Part shown: positions 35,222 through 47,300 of the stretch, piece by piece
How the letters are laid out: every line of letters begins with the position of its first letter
How positions within the stretch are numbered: position 1 is the first letter of the stretch
NCBI GenBank assembly: GCA_013115135.1
Contig: JABANP010000290.1
Span: forward strand, 1 to 64,000
DNA length: 64,000 nucleotides
Reading direction: 5' to 3'
Source: Perkinsus olseni
Lineage: Eukaryota; Perkinsozoa; Perkinsida; Perkinsidae
Translations under genes and position numbers: made by a program
Notes under the pieces: generated by a model
Database searches by the model: none
Told to the model about the DNA's origin: nothing
The model's input: only the letters and a program-made list of their open reading frames with translations

Positions 35222-37288
35222 CTAGCCCCTGCTATCCCACGAGCGCTCAACGATCCACTTTAACACGAGACTCAAATTAGGCGAAGGAAAGAACCATACA
35301 GTGTATGGCATACACCATGCAGGGAGGCACGACACCGACGACGCGTCAGTAGCTGGGCAAGGCGTATATTGAGAATCGAAAGGATAATCGAGCGCAACGC
35401 ATCTGAGAAGTCGAGACGCAACCTCGCTTCGGTTTCCAAGTAGAGAACAGAGGGAGAATCGTGTGGGAATCCCACCCATAAAGCAGGGTCCATCAAGCAG
35501 GAGCACTTTGCATCTCGTTAGCAGTACCTGTGCCAATTTGAAGTCGCAAGACTGCTTCTTGTGCCTCTCTGATACGCTTGGAATGCATCCAACCATTCTT
35601 ACTATGACTACAGCTTCCATCTGGAACCCGCTGAATTCGGGGAGATACATAGGGTCAGAACTGCTACGGGAGCGAGGCTCGTTCCCGATCTGAGATCGGC
35701 GATCTCCTGTAGACAGGGATTTTGCCCGACAGTCAGCGATACTGGTAGTCAATTATGCCGCACTAATAGTACTGCCTCATTTGGAATGATTCAAATTGAA
35801 TCAGTCTCACTTTGAGAGCGGTGGCCCTTCGTTAAACGATGTTCGTTCGCTGATACACGTACCACCAAAACAGATAGACCATCTATTCGGTAGATGTCCC
35901 AAAGTCATGCATATGCATATATAACACCCACATCATAGTCGTTCGCCTAACCGCGACCATCAGGCGCCGAAAAAGATTGTGGGTTCCGAGCCGAAGCCGG
36001 CGTATGGAAATGAGCACAAGTTCACAAGAGGGCAACGGAGACTCTCCACGATTCGCTTCTCGGTATCCATTTCACAAAGTCGCCAGGAATATCCACCACA
36101 GGAAAACAATAGCTCCCGTGACCGACAGAATCGGAGAGTGGGTCAACGACAGGCGCTTACTCACAACGGAGTCCGGCGGATTCCCATCCTAGGTATAGCC
36201 CAACGGCCTTCCTTCCCGTCAAGTGGGCTCATTGCGTCCAGTATCTGGCCGTAATCAGTACCCCCTCGTCATAGCGTGCCACTATACTGGTGTCGGAATT
36301 TACCACAGGAGCTGATGTTAGCAGCACTTGACTCCATATCTTTGAACAAACTAGGCCCTAGTTACTAGGGTAGAGCCTCTACCGTAGAGGTCATCATCCT
36401 CCAAGGAACGAGTTTAGCTTACTATCAGTCAAAGTTTTCGGCACTACCAACTCAGCTTGAGAGTCAAACTAGTATGGTACTACCATAATGATAGTGCCGA
36501 GAACCGAGGGGTCGAAAAAGATCACAGTAGACCACACGTCCAACGAGAAATACGACCACAGCATTCATCAACGTACCAAACCATGGAACGCTCATGCATT
36601 TCACCTGTATCTTTTTAGCCATTATATACATCCAGAACTCATCAACGCATTTGCTGTTATCACCCACAGCGCTAGCGAACCGAACGATATCACGATGCGA
36701 TACGTCACCAAGATGGTCACATACACGGTCAGAGAAGCCTCTCACAACCTGGCATACACGCAGTGGAAGCCTTCCACTGGAAGGTCCCTGCCGCTGCCAC
36801 TCGCCTCGGATAGCGTGCCCCGGTGCAAACATACCTCGCAACCAGACATGAAATCAGCGATCTCATCCAGTGACCAGTCATCAGCCCGCAGCACTTGGAG
36901 ATATCCGCATATCTAAAACCAATAGCCGCGACACCTCTTTGACCACCAGATCATCACCCTGAGGCTCTGGGCCAGAGACTTCATGATCATTTGAAGATCA
37001 CTCGGAGTAGCCTCTACTTGGCCCTTGCTGGATACTGCGTCGGGCTGGCGGAACTTCCCCACCTGCTTCCCAAGGGTCGGTTTGAGACGAAACAACCGGG
37101 TGGCATATCTCATCCATCCCAGCGCAATACTCATAGGGCTTCCGTATTCGCGCTCGCGTCCATCCCGAAACTCATCTCGATTTAATGTGGAGTTCAGATC
37201 ATTAGTGACCTCTGATGCGGCGGCAACGGCGTCATGACGCGTGTCGCAGTCAAGGTGGTGAGATGCCGTGCCAACGTTAGTGTCGTGG
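35222..37288 (-). CDS. HPR/RAP-like repeat protein, copy F5
   Basis: Minus-strand order: leader MPLPPTTTLTLARHL (37288 on), an exon with VEATPSDLQMIMKSLAQ, an exon with LRADDWSLDEIADFM, the 144-base exon 36748-36605 (DHLGDVSHRDIVRFASAV, MYIMAKKIQ) identical in phase to F3, a block ILDAMSPLDGKEGRW (about 36240), LCSFPYAGFGS (about 36020), and a C-terminal open stretch 35752-35222 with MYLPEFSGF and KVLLLDGP, the latter recalling the DGP of RAP domains. Most of the QYGEIL exon is gone and palindromic insertions occur near 36352-36385 and 36450-36490, so the gene is probably not intact. Head to head with DWSG-D. Confidence 0.5.
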
Positions 37289-37514
37289 TCGGTGGTAACG
37301 GCATAACGAGTATACGAGTGCTATAATGGGACTGTAAAAACTAGAACGTGGTCTGATGGGCCGTACTTCCCATCCTCTTAAATCGCTAATAACAAAACAG
37401 CATGACCGACCCTTTGAAAGTCGATATTCATGTCAGCAATCAAAACGTCATAGGCATCACATGACACAGCGATCATGGTATAACACGCCAAGAAAGCTGC
37501 CAGCAATCACAACA

Positions 37515-37595
37515 CGGCGGAAATCGAGCGCCGCGCTACTTGACACCTCACCGCTACTTCGCTTCCGCTGGCGACCGTTTGCATGAAACATGCAT
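37515..37595 (+). promoter_or_regulatory. shared 5' block upstream of DWSG-D
   Basis: GGAAATCGAGCGCCGCGCTA and GCGACCGTTTGCATGAAACA, best-preserved example with DWSG-C; 62 bases before the TTCAG site at 37653-37657. Confidence 0.55.
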
Positions 37596-37678
37596 CGCGG
37601 CACGATTACGATCCCTGAAGACCTCTTGCTAGCTCACAAACTGTTTCGTGGTTTCAGCATCATTGCTCCCCGTACACA

Positions 37679-38475
37679 ATGTACATCGCCGCAGCAGTCT
37701 TCGTCATCATCGGCTCTGTCGCCGGTGAAGTAGACTGGAGTGGCATCATTCTCGAGCCCTCATTGGACTCGGCCGTCGCCGGAAGCCAGCAGGAGTGGAA
37801 TGGTATTACCCTCGAGCCCACGGCTGCTCCGGCTGCTGCCGAAGGCCAATTGAACTGGGCTGACATCACCATTGAGCCACCGGCGAATCCGACTGCCGGT
37901 GTAGACCAGCTGGACTGGAGTGGGGTCGATCTCGAAGACCCGGCGACCACTCGGGCTGTTCTGGACTTGTCCAGCATTGTCCTTGGAGGTCCAGGGGTTT
38001 CGACAACGGGCATTCCTACCAAACAAGAGTAAGTACTCCATCTACGTAAGGCTCATCTGGCCACACGTTCGGATAGAGCGACTCGATCTGAGCGAGTAAA
38101 CTGCATCGCCCTTCGATAACAACTTTCGTTCGATCCTCAGAATTGCGAAGACTGACGAGTCGACTCCCGACGCCCACTCGGTACCCACGGAGTATCCAGC
38201 TGCGCTACTTGGAGTCCTCCTGGCCGCCACTCTGGCCGGCCTGATCGCCAGCGTCGTGCAGATTTTGCTTCTCAAGAGGCTGCTGTCCAGGACATCCACC
38301 GTGCAGCAACACATGGTGGACCTGGAACAAGGAAACAGGTGCGGAGATCTAGTTTTATACTCAACAATGTTGAGTCAACATTGTTCATTGAGAATCGAGT
38401 CTTCAGAATTTGAAGCTCAGATACTGCCAACATGCGACGGCAGGATCTGTGAAGGAGGTGGCGATTGGCCAGTAA
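37679..38475 (+). CDS. DWSG-repeat type I membrane protein D
   Basis: Exons 37679-38028 (350 bases), 38141-38338 (198) and 38421-38475 (55), 200 residues. Start MYIAAAVFVIIGSVAGE, five repeats (VDWSGIILEP, QEWNGITLEP, LNWADITIEPP, LDWSGVDLEDP, LDLSSIVLGGP). Exon 2: acidic linker, helix LLGVLLAATLAGLIASVVQ, LLKRLLSR, VDLEQGN. At the end of exon 2 there is no immediate in-frame stop (unlike A, B, C and E), yet the donor AACAG|GTGCGG is at the same place, which supports the second intron in the whole family. Exon 3 tail ends SVKEVAIGQ. Function unknown; probably a surface or endomembrane protein. Confidence 0.78.
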
Positions 38476-38781
38476 TATGTCTACTGTAGACACCATTGCA
38501 TATTAAAAGTGAGATGTCGTCCAACGGAAAAACTCACGGATTGTGTTGAGAAAGTATATTGCCGCAACAACGAAACGCAGCTCAGCTTTTCCTCGTTCTG
38601 ATCAAATCATCCGAAACCCCGAGTCAAAACCGCCAGCTTGGCGATGCCGAAGCAGAAAGTCATGAAAAGCCCCACCTTCATAGAAGAAAGGTACAGACAA
38701 TTATGGCTTTCTAGCTGATCGATTGAAAACCGGCACGAAATTCAATCTACGAATGTTTCCTTCATAAACACTACTGCAGCA

Positions 38782-38811
38782 ACATCTTGCGCAGACTCGG
38801 TGCGCGCGCCC
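38782..38811 (+). other. shared 3' element of DWSG-D
   Basis: AACATCTTGCGCAGACTCGG then TGCGCGCGCCC, about 307 bases after the stop codon, the longest distance in the family. Confidence 0.5.
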
Positions 38812-39819
38812 ACCAGCGACACATCATGTCACACATGCGTCATCTCGGCCCGTGATGATGAATGTGAAATCCGACCCATTCATCCTGAATTAGGTTGCTT
38901 ATGGTATCACACCCTCATGTCGGTCTTCCCCGGAACAGCAGCGGGATACTTCCGCTTCAAACTTGTAGAAAAATAGACGTAAAAGGACACGTAGAAAGAA
39001 CTCGAGAAAAGGAAAAAACTCCGGCGGCCGGGCTGCAGGATCGTCGATTCCGCGCTGACTCAGCGCTAATGACTGCGTAACCCTCCTCCGATGGAGCCCA
39101 AAGAGTACTTCAAGAACTGTACTTGTCGCTGATAATTTTGGCCCGAACGAGACCCCAGAGTACGCAACACACGAGCCTGGTGAAACATCATTGGAACAGC
39201 TTGATGGATTCCATGAAAATCGAGATCTTTGACGTCGCACCGGCAGCGGGGGCGATAACAAGCACCACGCGGGCGCCCGCTCGAATCGCGGTGTCAAGGT
39301 CCTTAAATCAAGGAGGGAGTGTGCTCTCAAATTGAGTTCAATGGTGCATCATCACTGCCGGATCAGACGCGGCTTTCGCTGTGCCAGGTTGAGGACTTCC
39401 TGCAGGAAAATCCGCTCGGGAGGTGCTCACGGAACGCAGAATCTGCGGCGCAGATGCGGGCCGCATCTTAGCGAATCACAAATAGTGATCAATGAAGGCC
39501 GTCGTCGACGATACCACTGCAATAAAAGCGAAGCATCGTTGAACGCGAGGAGATTGCCAAGCCCCCTTCTGATACGCACACCATCAGTATCGGGCCCTAG
39601 GTAAGGGACGAAAGCTGCTATCGAAAATCAACGAGTGAATGTCCCAATCGCCGCACAAGCTGGATAACGCCACAGTGAGAAAGCCCAGTAAGATACGTTC
39701 ATAGGCGCGGACGCTTTAGCGGCGAATACTAGGGTGTCGGACGCACACACAGTGTGTCACTCACTGTGTCGTCATTTCACTGAAAGCCACCAACACTAGA
39801 AACGTTCTAACACCTAGGT
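38812..39819. other. intergenic, no gene supported
   Basis: Apart from similarity of about 39145-39210 to 32880-32960 and a perfect-looking 40-base palindrome at 39796-39835 I see no organised feature. Confidence 0.4.
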
Positions 39820-39835
39820 GTTAGAGCGTTTCTAG
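39796..39835. repeat. 40-base near-perfect palindrome
   Basis: CTAGAAACGTTCTAACACCT is followed directly by its reverse complement with one mismatch. It has no loop. Confidence 0.85.
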
Positions 39836-40690
39836 AGCGGTACCTGCGAACCGACAAAGCGAAGCCGCTAACAAAGTTTGTTGACAAACCGGCCTAAATG
39901 TGATAGCAGGGAGACCCGACGCGTGACTGGTTTTACACTCGGCTGTAAAAGCATTTCTTGTACCATGACAAGAGATCAGCAAACGCATCACTGATGCGGC
40001 ATCAGCAGACCAGTCCCGAACGAGCAAATCCCAGCCTGCAAATCCGCCACTCACCGCCTCCCAGATCCTAGAAGATCTCCTCTCAGCAATTGAATTCGTA
40101 AGAAAAGGTCTGCGCGAATTTGATCCAGCGGCCGGATTCCGGCCAGTGATTTGTGCATCTTCCGCTCGTATGATACGAGTCGTATCATCGGCGGTATCAG
40201 CGTCGCCGAATGGAGTGGTAGGCTACCACTGGTAGCAGCATCATGAGTCATGATTTATAAACACGAGGTGCTATCCTGGGGAGAAGTTGCGGCCCACAAC
40301 TTGCGGGCGTGCGCGGGCGGAGTACCGAAAGGTTATGACATACAGAAGTATGATATCGAAAGACTAGGAGCGTGGCATGAAGACGGCATGATAACTTATC
40401 ATCGGTGAGCGTAGTGTTCACCGCCAGCCATCTCCCAATTACAAGATATGTACAGAACCGTCCGCTCCCTGACGATGCTCCACCTCTGCGATCCCTTGAA
40501 GTGCCCAACGATCCACATGCGGACAGTCTAGTCATGCGGCCAGACTGGCATGGCTCATGCCCCGCAAATCGCCAACTCTTACTATAATATCGCTGGTGCC
40601 ACCGGCTGCTCACTTCAGAGGAGGGACACTCTCCCCGGGACACTTCAAAGTCATTGCCGTGAGATGCCGAAGACATCATTGCTGTCACAG
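39820..40690 (-). pseudogene. HPR/RAP-like repeat protein, decayed copy F8
   Basis: Near 40660 the minus strand has GGCATCTCACGGCAATGAC, matching the leader of other copies. At 40045-39940 it reads LLVRDWSADAAS, followed in another frame by ADLLSWYKKCF, corresponding to LRADDWSLDEIADFMSG of F5. A helical stretch LDQIRADLFLRIQLLRGDLL lies at about 40140-40060. Frames are broken. Oriented away from DWSG-E, but 1.8 kb from it. Confidence 0.4.
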
Positions 40691-42508
40691 CAACGTACCA
40701 GCGTTGACAAAAAATGCAAATTACCGATGCAAGTTACTGATGGAAATCCTGGGTTCGTGGTAAGCACCAGCTGACGACTACCAATCCATCCATCACATCA
40801 GTCAGCCATCCAATCAGACCATGTATCGTCTCATGACGTGACTCTCATCCACGGAATGGCAGCTCGCTACTGGAAAGAGGCGCGAGTGGGTACCGGCATA
40901 GCCGAATCGGCGGCGTCAATACCGACAGTATTGACGCAGTATTATACTGTCTCGTTCTGTTGCCTACCAACTTGGCTGCTGATAACGAGCATCTCCGAGG
41001 AGTCCTCGGCGAGGACCTCGGACCGAGGTTCTTCACCGTTCAGTATCCGACAGAACCCTAGCATTTCCGAGTTGTTCAACGAAGGAAAAGTGCCTTAGCC
41101 ATTTCACGCTTCCCACGAAGGTGAAATATCGATACAAAGTCTCACGAGTCGTGAGTCACGACACATCGGCCAACCCCTCCACTTATTACGGTAAGAGAAC
41201 TTTTGTGCTCCCTCCGAGACCTCGTAGTTACTTCAGCCACAACCGCCGTCCTCAGTGATGGCACACAGAACATTAAGCAAAACCAGAACGGACCTGTTTC
41301 TATACGCCTTCGCACAGAATTGTTAAACGAATCCCAACCCGGTTAACAAAACACATGGAAGAAAAAATAAACTCTCAGCGACATCAGAGCAGCACACGTC
41401 AGTTGAGTTGAACTCGAGCCTTTCATAATATGAAGTTCATATCATCCATCATTGTCGGCACGAAGGTCCGGATCATCGACGATGATCCAGAAGCGATGAT
41501 TCATCGCTTTCTCTCTGAATGATCCAGGCTGAATCTATATGATCCAGAAGCGATGATTCATCGCTTTCTCTCTGAATGATCCAGGCTGAATCTATCTTCT
41601 CATTGTAGTACTCCATAAAGACCTCCCACCTTATTCCCCTAGCGGCTAGGGCCTAGCCTGAGGCTAGTAGCCTCTCCACACTAGCCCCGAAGCTAAACAT
41701 ACCGAAAGACAAGAGAAAGTTGCAATTTATTTCTCGAACACATAACCAACAATCCAGGAGCCTCAGATTTCTCTTCAGCATTTTTTGCATTCTAATCGAA
41801 CCTATTAGAAGCCTCGTAGTACGAGGCACGTACAAACATTCTCTTGGTATCAGTATCGTTATCGCCGATAACTTCAGCCGAATTTCGTTCATGTGGCACT
41901 TGACATGAGCCGATAACTTACCGGCACATGAACGAAGTTCGTATGGTAACCATAGCATACTATGGTTCCACTACAACTTCTCAGACTATGGCCATGCCTT
42001 GAGCAAATTCATCGATCATCGATGTAGTTATTCCGAGAACACTTCCGAAACACAGTCCGCACATCGCCCAACCAGGGAATCCCCTTATGATGAATCATCA
42101 TTGATGATCATAATATGATCCACTCCCTTCTCTCCGCCCTTGTCCTAACGGAGACAGAGGAGTTGTGTACACTGCCGTATCCGTATGCAATCTTTTGAGT
42201 AAGCTTTGTGTCAGGCTGCCGTCTCTCTCCTAGCAGCTCTATTACTTAATTGTCACTATAGTTGGGCTCCCCTGATAACGTAAGCTCATAGTTAATTGTT
42301 AATCATTCATTGGCGTGATCTGTTGAGTTATACACACCAGCGAGTCCACACCGCCAGCACTGCAAGGTGGAAATCGAACCGCTCAAAAATCCTGCCGCTA
42401 CCAACTCTGCATGCATCACGAGTTCGGCCATGACGGTCGCTGGGAAATGCTTGCGCGACAATTCACGACTGCTCCGTCATCTCAGTGCTATCCCATTTGC
42501 CGTGAACA
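40691..42508. other. intergenic, palindrome-rich, with a 57-base tandem duplication
   Basis: Bases 41482-41538 and 41539-41595 are identical 57-base copies starting ATGATCCAGAAGCGATGATT. Short inverted repeats are frequent (near 40920, 41135, 41630, 41810, 41930 and 42090). No gene supported. Confidence 0.6.
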
Positions 42509-43242
42509 ATGTGCATCATTAGAGCAATCCTCCTTATAGCAGCTCTTGCGACTGGCCAACCAGACTGAAGCAGCATCACTATCGAGTCGCCGATGCCTCC
42601 GGCGACCGCAGAGAGCGAGTTGGACTGGTCCAGCATCACCCTAGAGCCGCCGACACGCCCGGCGGCCGCTGGGAGTGAGTTGGACTGGTCCAGCATCACC
42701 CTCGAGCCGCCGTCGCACCCAGTGACCGCCGGGAGTGAGTTGGACTGGTCCAGCGTCACCCTCGAGGGGCCGGGGGATCCGAGCGACCTGCTCAAGGAAG
42801 AAGGGTAAGGCGCCGCCTTAAAGGCGGTCTTACTGAGGCCTGCTCGCGGCAGGCTGCTGTGCCTCTGAGGATAGCGCGGAATAATACCTCATGGCTTGAA
42901 ACTCCTTGCGTAAAGGCTCCTTCGATCCTCAGAACGGTGGAGACTGACCATCAGCCGACTCCCGACGCCGATAGCAACGTCAGCTCAGAGTACCCAGCGA
43001 GGCTACTAGGGATCCTCTTGGCGGTGGTCGTGCTCGGCTTGTGCTTCAACATCGCACAAATCATCCTACTGAAGAAGCTGTTGGACCGGGCATCCCCGCC
43101 GGCGGCTGAGCAGGGCATGGACATTGAGGAAGGGAATGAGTAAGCAACGCCTCCATCGTTAGTAGCCACCGATAGTCCTTTCTCTTGATTCAGTCATCAC
43201 GCTCAAGTAGTATCTGGCAAGGAAGTGACGCTCGGAGTCTAG
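42509..43242 (+). CDS. DWSG-repeat type I membrane protein E, one in-frame TGA
   Basis: Exons 42509-42804 (296 bases, as in C), 42933-43139 (207) and 43194-43242 (49, as in C). Start MCIIRAILLIAALATGQ, four repeats; the first has TGA at 42566-42568 where every other member has Trp or Leu/Phe in the D-W-S motif, the other three read LDWSSITLEPP or LDWSSVTLEGP. Exon 2: linker with one N-V-S site, helix LLGILLAVVVLGLCFNIAQ, KKLL, MDIEEGN. Exon 3 ends GKEVTLGV. Splice sites and frame are otherwise intact, so the gene is either freshly inactivated, read through, or affected by a base error. Confidence 0.65.
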
Positions 43243-43392
43243 CATGACTGCAACATCAGTAATGTTACATTACCCATGAATGATGAAACGCTGTTATCTA
43301 GAGAAATGTTTCCCGTTGCGTAGATAGTCCCCAATACGACCGGGGCCCCTTGCTCTGGCGTTTTTCGCGCGCCGACTAAGTTGAATGATTCA

Positions 43393-43420
43393 ACATCTTG
43401 CGCTGATTCGGCGCGCGCCC
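43393..43420 (+). other. shared 3' element of DWSG-E
   Basis: ACATCTTGCGCTGATTCGGC then GCGCGCCC, about 150 bases after the stop codon. Confidence 0.5.
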
Positions 43421-43580
43421 ACTCAGATTATCATCCTGGAAGAGCAGGAAGCTTACTCTTCTCATGGACTCACATGGGACGCTCGTTACACGTTCTGAGT
43501 TGCGCTGAATGTGGTCAATGAAATCGTTTATTTGGGTGGCAGAGTTGATCATCTATGTTGTTTCGCGTAACGCGCCTGCC

Positions 43581-43969
43581 ATGTCTGGTGTAGCCTCACC
43601 GTCCTCAGGCCGGAGTCGAGAACCCCGGTCGGCCACTAGGAAGGGGTCGATCCACTCATCGGTGTCGTCCTTGGGGGTAAGGCGGCATCGCTGCGGCAGT
43701 AGGTAGCTATTCTGCTTCTGCAGGCCGAGGACTCCTTCGTTCTTGTGAAGTCTCCGCGTGCGGGACAGGCGTCCTTGGGGTACACAACCGACCAGGCTTT
43801 CTCTACCGTGAGGGCTGCGGCTGCTGCACAGCATGCTGGTGTTGGCGGAGGCTTTATCACTCTGCTGGAGGAGCTGATGGAGCTGAGCGACGTTCGGAGG
43901 CTGGAGCGGAGGCAAGGGTGGCTTGTGAAGGAGGGGTTTGGGCATGATACGTATCTCTACGTGCCCTAG
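43581..43969 (+). CDS. small unknown protein, two exons
   Basis: Exon 1 43581-43676 (Ser/Arg-rich, MSGVASPSSGRSREPRSAT), donor GGGGTAAGG, acceptor TTCTGCAG at 43721-43723, exon 2 43724-43969, giving 113 residues. Exon 2 contains GQASLGYTTDQAF and a helical stretch FITLLEELMELSDVRRLERR, then a C-terminus GFGHDTYLYVP. The exact phase match and the codon-like pattern of exon 2 support it. No signal peptide or membrane helix. I do not recognise the family; the helix could mediate a protein contact. Confidence 0.6.
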
Positions 43970-44101
43970 CGGTAGTACGAAGGAAATTCACCGGTTATAT
44001 CGCATGTAGTGGAACGGCGACAGTGTGATAAACTCGTATTCGACACTACGCCTCTCGGCACTTCCGGTCATCTGACTAAGGTCGTCAGTGGATCCTCCAG
44101 G

Positions 44102-44329
44102 CTATATTAACATGATAATATGACACTCAGCTCGGCAAGATTGCAGACCTGATAGACTGATATTTTGAGCCGTGGTGATGAGGCTGGCCCGTAGGTCGCC
44201 CTCTATTAGCAGCACGCCGATGAAGGCTATCTCTCCTCCATCGAAGAGCTCCCTCCCTCCCTCTTCTGCCAGGTCAACAGTGCCCTCTGCGCGCACGGTA
44301 GGGGTCAGTCTGTTACTGCCGGGTGTCAT
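44102..44329 (-). CDS. hypothetical small protein, divergent to the HOOK-like gene
   Basis: A 75-residue frame starting MTPGSNRLTPTVRAEG with a mixed acidic/hydrophobic middle (GGEIAFIGVLLIEGDL). Its start lies 17 bases from the HOOK-like start on the other strand. Codon pattern looks coding, but there is no known motif, and the opposite strand is also open. A CAG|GTCTGC near its end might be a donor to a further exon. Confidence 0.3.
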   Translation of the reverse strand: MTPGSNRLTPTVRAEGTVDLAEEGGRELFDGGEIAFIGVLLIEGDLRASLITTAQNISLSGLQSCRAECHIIMLI

Positions 44330-44345
44330 TGATCATTTCAGACAA

Positions 44346-47300
44346 ATGCTTCGATCAAGCGTGACTACCCCCAACCGCCTCTTTCCAATAGATCGGCCCC
44401 AGCGACAGCCCGAAGTTCCCGTAGATTGACGCTCTACAGCAGGCCGCTAGGGCTCAGATCTTCCAGTCTTGGTCCGACCACCGGTGGGACTCGCAATCGG
44501 CCCAGTCCTCCCGATCATTCAGCGAAGTGGCGGTAAATTGAGTGTAGTATATGTCTTGAATTCGCATGCCAAAAAAAGAAAGAGAGCTTCTTGGAAAGGA
44601 TCTGTTTGGTGGTAGTACTGAATTTAGTGACAAAGCATTCAGTTACAGTTTCTCGATGTTATGAAAGCTCGCCGGCCCACGGACAGCGAAGCTCTCGTTA
44701 CCTGGGCCCGAGGGGCACTGGAGTTGGGTCAAAGCTCTCGCTCGCCTCCTGCTGTGGAGAGACTCGATGATCTGGCTTCTACCAGCGTGGCTGCCAGATT
44801 GCTGGCCGACATGTACTACCTTTGACCCTTCCGTGGTGCAATCGTGGGGGTTTTGGTAGGGATCCGGAATATTTTAAAGCCTCTATGTCGGATGATGAGC
44901 TTAAGGCCGCTTTATCCCGGTTTTTTGAGGATGTAGTAAGCCACGGTTGCTTGGTGGGAGGCGACGGAGGGTGTGCTCAGGACTTCGGCAGCCCAGTGCC
45001 AGCGAAGACTCTCGACCGAGCTCTCAGAGATCCGGAAAAGTTATACAGCTTGGTGCTTGTAGTGGCTGCTAAATGCCCACGTCATGAGGAGTAGTGAGGG
45101 AGGCGGGTTTGGTGCCCGGACTTGGGAGTTATCCCGAGGATTCTGTGCAAACATCCGTTCGCATCGGAGCTTCCAATATTTGGGAGAGCTCTGGACGAGG
45201 GATGACGCAGATACATCACCCACATGATGAGCCTGTCCGAGTCGGTGCAGGGACACATTCGGCATCGTATCACTTGGGCGTCCCAGCTATGCGGTGAGTC
45301 AACAAGTTCAAAGGACGCGGTCAATCCATCTCTCGGAGCAGATGGTGGTGGTCCTAGTACTGGATCGGAGGACTCCGATGGGGAGCTTCGGTATAAGAAA
45401 CGGCATCTCAAGAAGTAGGGCATCCTTCGTCGTTGACCTTACGAATCGATGTAGGAGTCTAACAGGGAGCCCTGGGGGCCCTCGTGATGAAGGAGAGCAT
45501 ATGGACACAGCCGTGAAGTCTAAGGAAAATCGCCGTTGGTGAGGCACTTCTACTGGCGTTAAATACATACTGTGACGAGTACAGGCCTCGATCTGGGGAG
45601 CTGAAAGCGGCCATGGCCGCCAACGCAGCTGCAGCGACCAACGCATCGCTCTCACAGCACTTTATTACCTCTCTCCAGGAGGAAGTGGAACGACTGCAAG
45701 TACATACGCTGCGAGCCGGGTACCGCGAGCACGACGATCTTGTCAGGGCGAAAAAAGCCGACTGGAAGGGGCCCTAGCTGACGCTCGGAATGAACTTCAG
45801 AAGGGACATCAGGCTCTCTTGGACACTAGTCAGCATAATGAGGAGAAAGTGAGGCTGGTGGCAAGGTGGGGTGAGATGAGTTTATAGGGTTTGGAGAGGA
45901 GGAAGAGTTCGAGCGGCAGTTGACTAAAGTGACCGGGGAAAAGGCAGCACTGGAGCGACGAATAGCTGAGGAGAAGACTAAACATGAGGAAGAGACTACT
46001 GGGTTGCGGAAGCAGCTGGAGGGGAAGACGGAGACTGCGGCCATGGTACTGATCCAACTTTTCCGCTTCAAAACCATTCGTCCTAACTGGGCGGCATATC
46101 AGAACTGTTCTAGTTGCCCTCGGCCACTGTTAGTTGCCCTTCGTTTCGTGTTCCGGCTCTGGGCAAGCACGACCTTCGATGTCTGCTTGTGAGGGGTACA
46201 TCAGGTACCCGGCTTAGAGAGAACCGTTAAAACACTAAGGGAGCAAGTGGCTGAGATGGACTCACTGAAAGAGCGCAACCGGAGTCTCACAAAGAGAGTC
46301 GCAGACTTTGAGCAGCTTGTCGCCTGTAAGATAGTCGTCGAGTGAATGCTTGTCCTCAACCGGGCGTGGTAGGCGCGTCAGCGGGTGAGAGCGACAAGTT
46401 GGCATTGGAGACGCTGAAACAGGAGAATAGGAGCCTCAAGTCTGAGTTGGCTGAGATGAGGGCCCTGAAGCAGTCCTTGCAGGAGGACAACGACGCCACC
46501 GCTGGGAAATTGGGTATGCATTCGTCACTGGGACACCTATATTGATCCAAGTGGTTGGTAGTGGCGGTCCGAGAGGAATTGGCTAGAACGAAGGAAGACT
46601 TGATAGCCGCCAGGGCCTCCATGTCTGAGAATGCGGCGACTCTTGAAGGAGTGTCAGAGGCTGCTTCAAGGGAGGTGAGAACAGCTAGGATTTCATCTTT
46701 GAGTGCTTGGCTTGCTCAGGTATTAACTCGGCTGGAACGAGAGAACGAGACACTCCGTGAGTTTGCTGAGGCTAAAGAGCCGGGGTCGTCCATGCTGGTG
46801 ACGAGAATAGGAAATTTACAGGAGGAAAATGACAGGTTGAGCGATGCTCTTGGGAAGGCGTTGAATCAAGTGAGGAGGGATCGAGATCGAATGGTATGGT
46901 TGGTATTTAGCGTGTCAGGTGAGGCAGTTGGAGGAATCAGCGCAGAAGGTTGATGTTGCGGCAGAGAGCATGAGTTCGGCGAGAGTGGAGAAGCTTACTG
47001 ATGAGCTCCTGGCAGCCAAGGATACTAACTATACTCTTAAGGCTGAGCTGCATAGTATGCAGACTCAGCTGGCCGTCAAGGAGAAGGAGCTCGAGGTTAG
47101 CTGGTCTGCCACTCGGATCGGAATGATAAATACTGTGGTAGTTGGCTTCGGCGAGAGGGGACGGAGGAGATCCCGCTGGGGATGAGCGCGTGCGGGAGCT
47201 GGAGGCTCAGAATCAGGCGTTGGTCGAGCTTATGCAGACTTTGAAGGAACAGGTCATCAGCGAGGATGGACCGTAGGGTTGAAGGAGTTCTTCAGATCAT

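Noticed and set aside
39796..39835. Intrinsic transcription terminator
   Set aside because: No T-run and no gene ending nearby; it belongs with the many palindromes.
44172..44429. Plus-strand Ser/Pro-rich frame overlapping the HOOK-like start
   Set aside because: It runs out of frame with the HOOK-like exons and ends just where a splice acceptor places the real exon.
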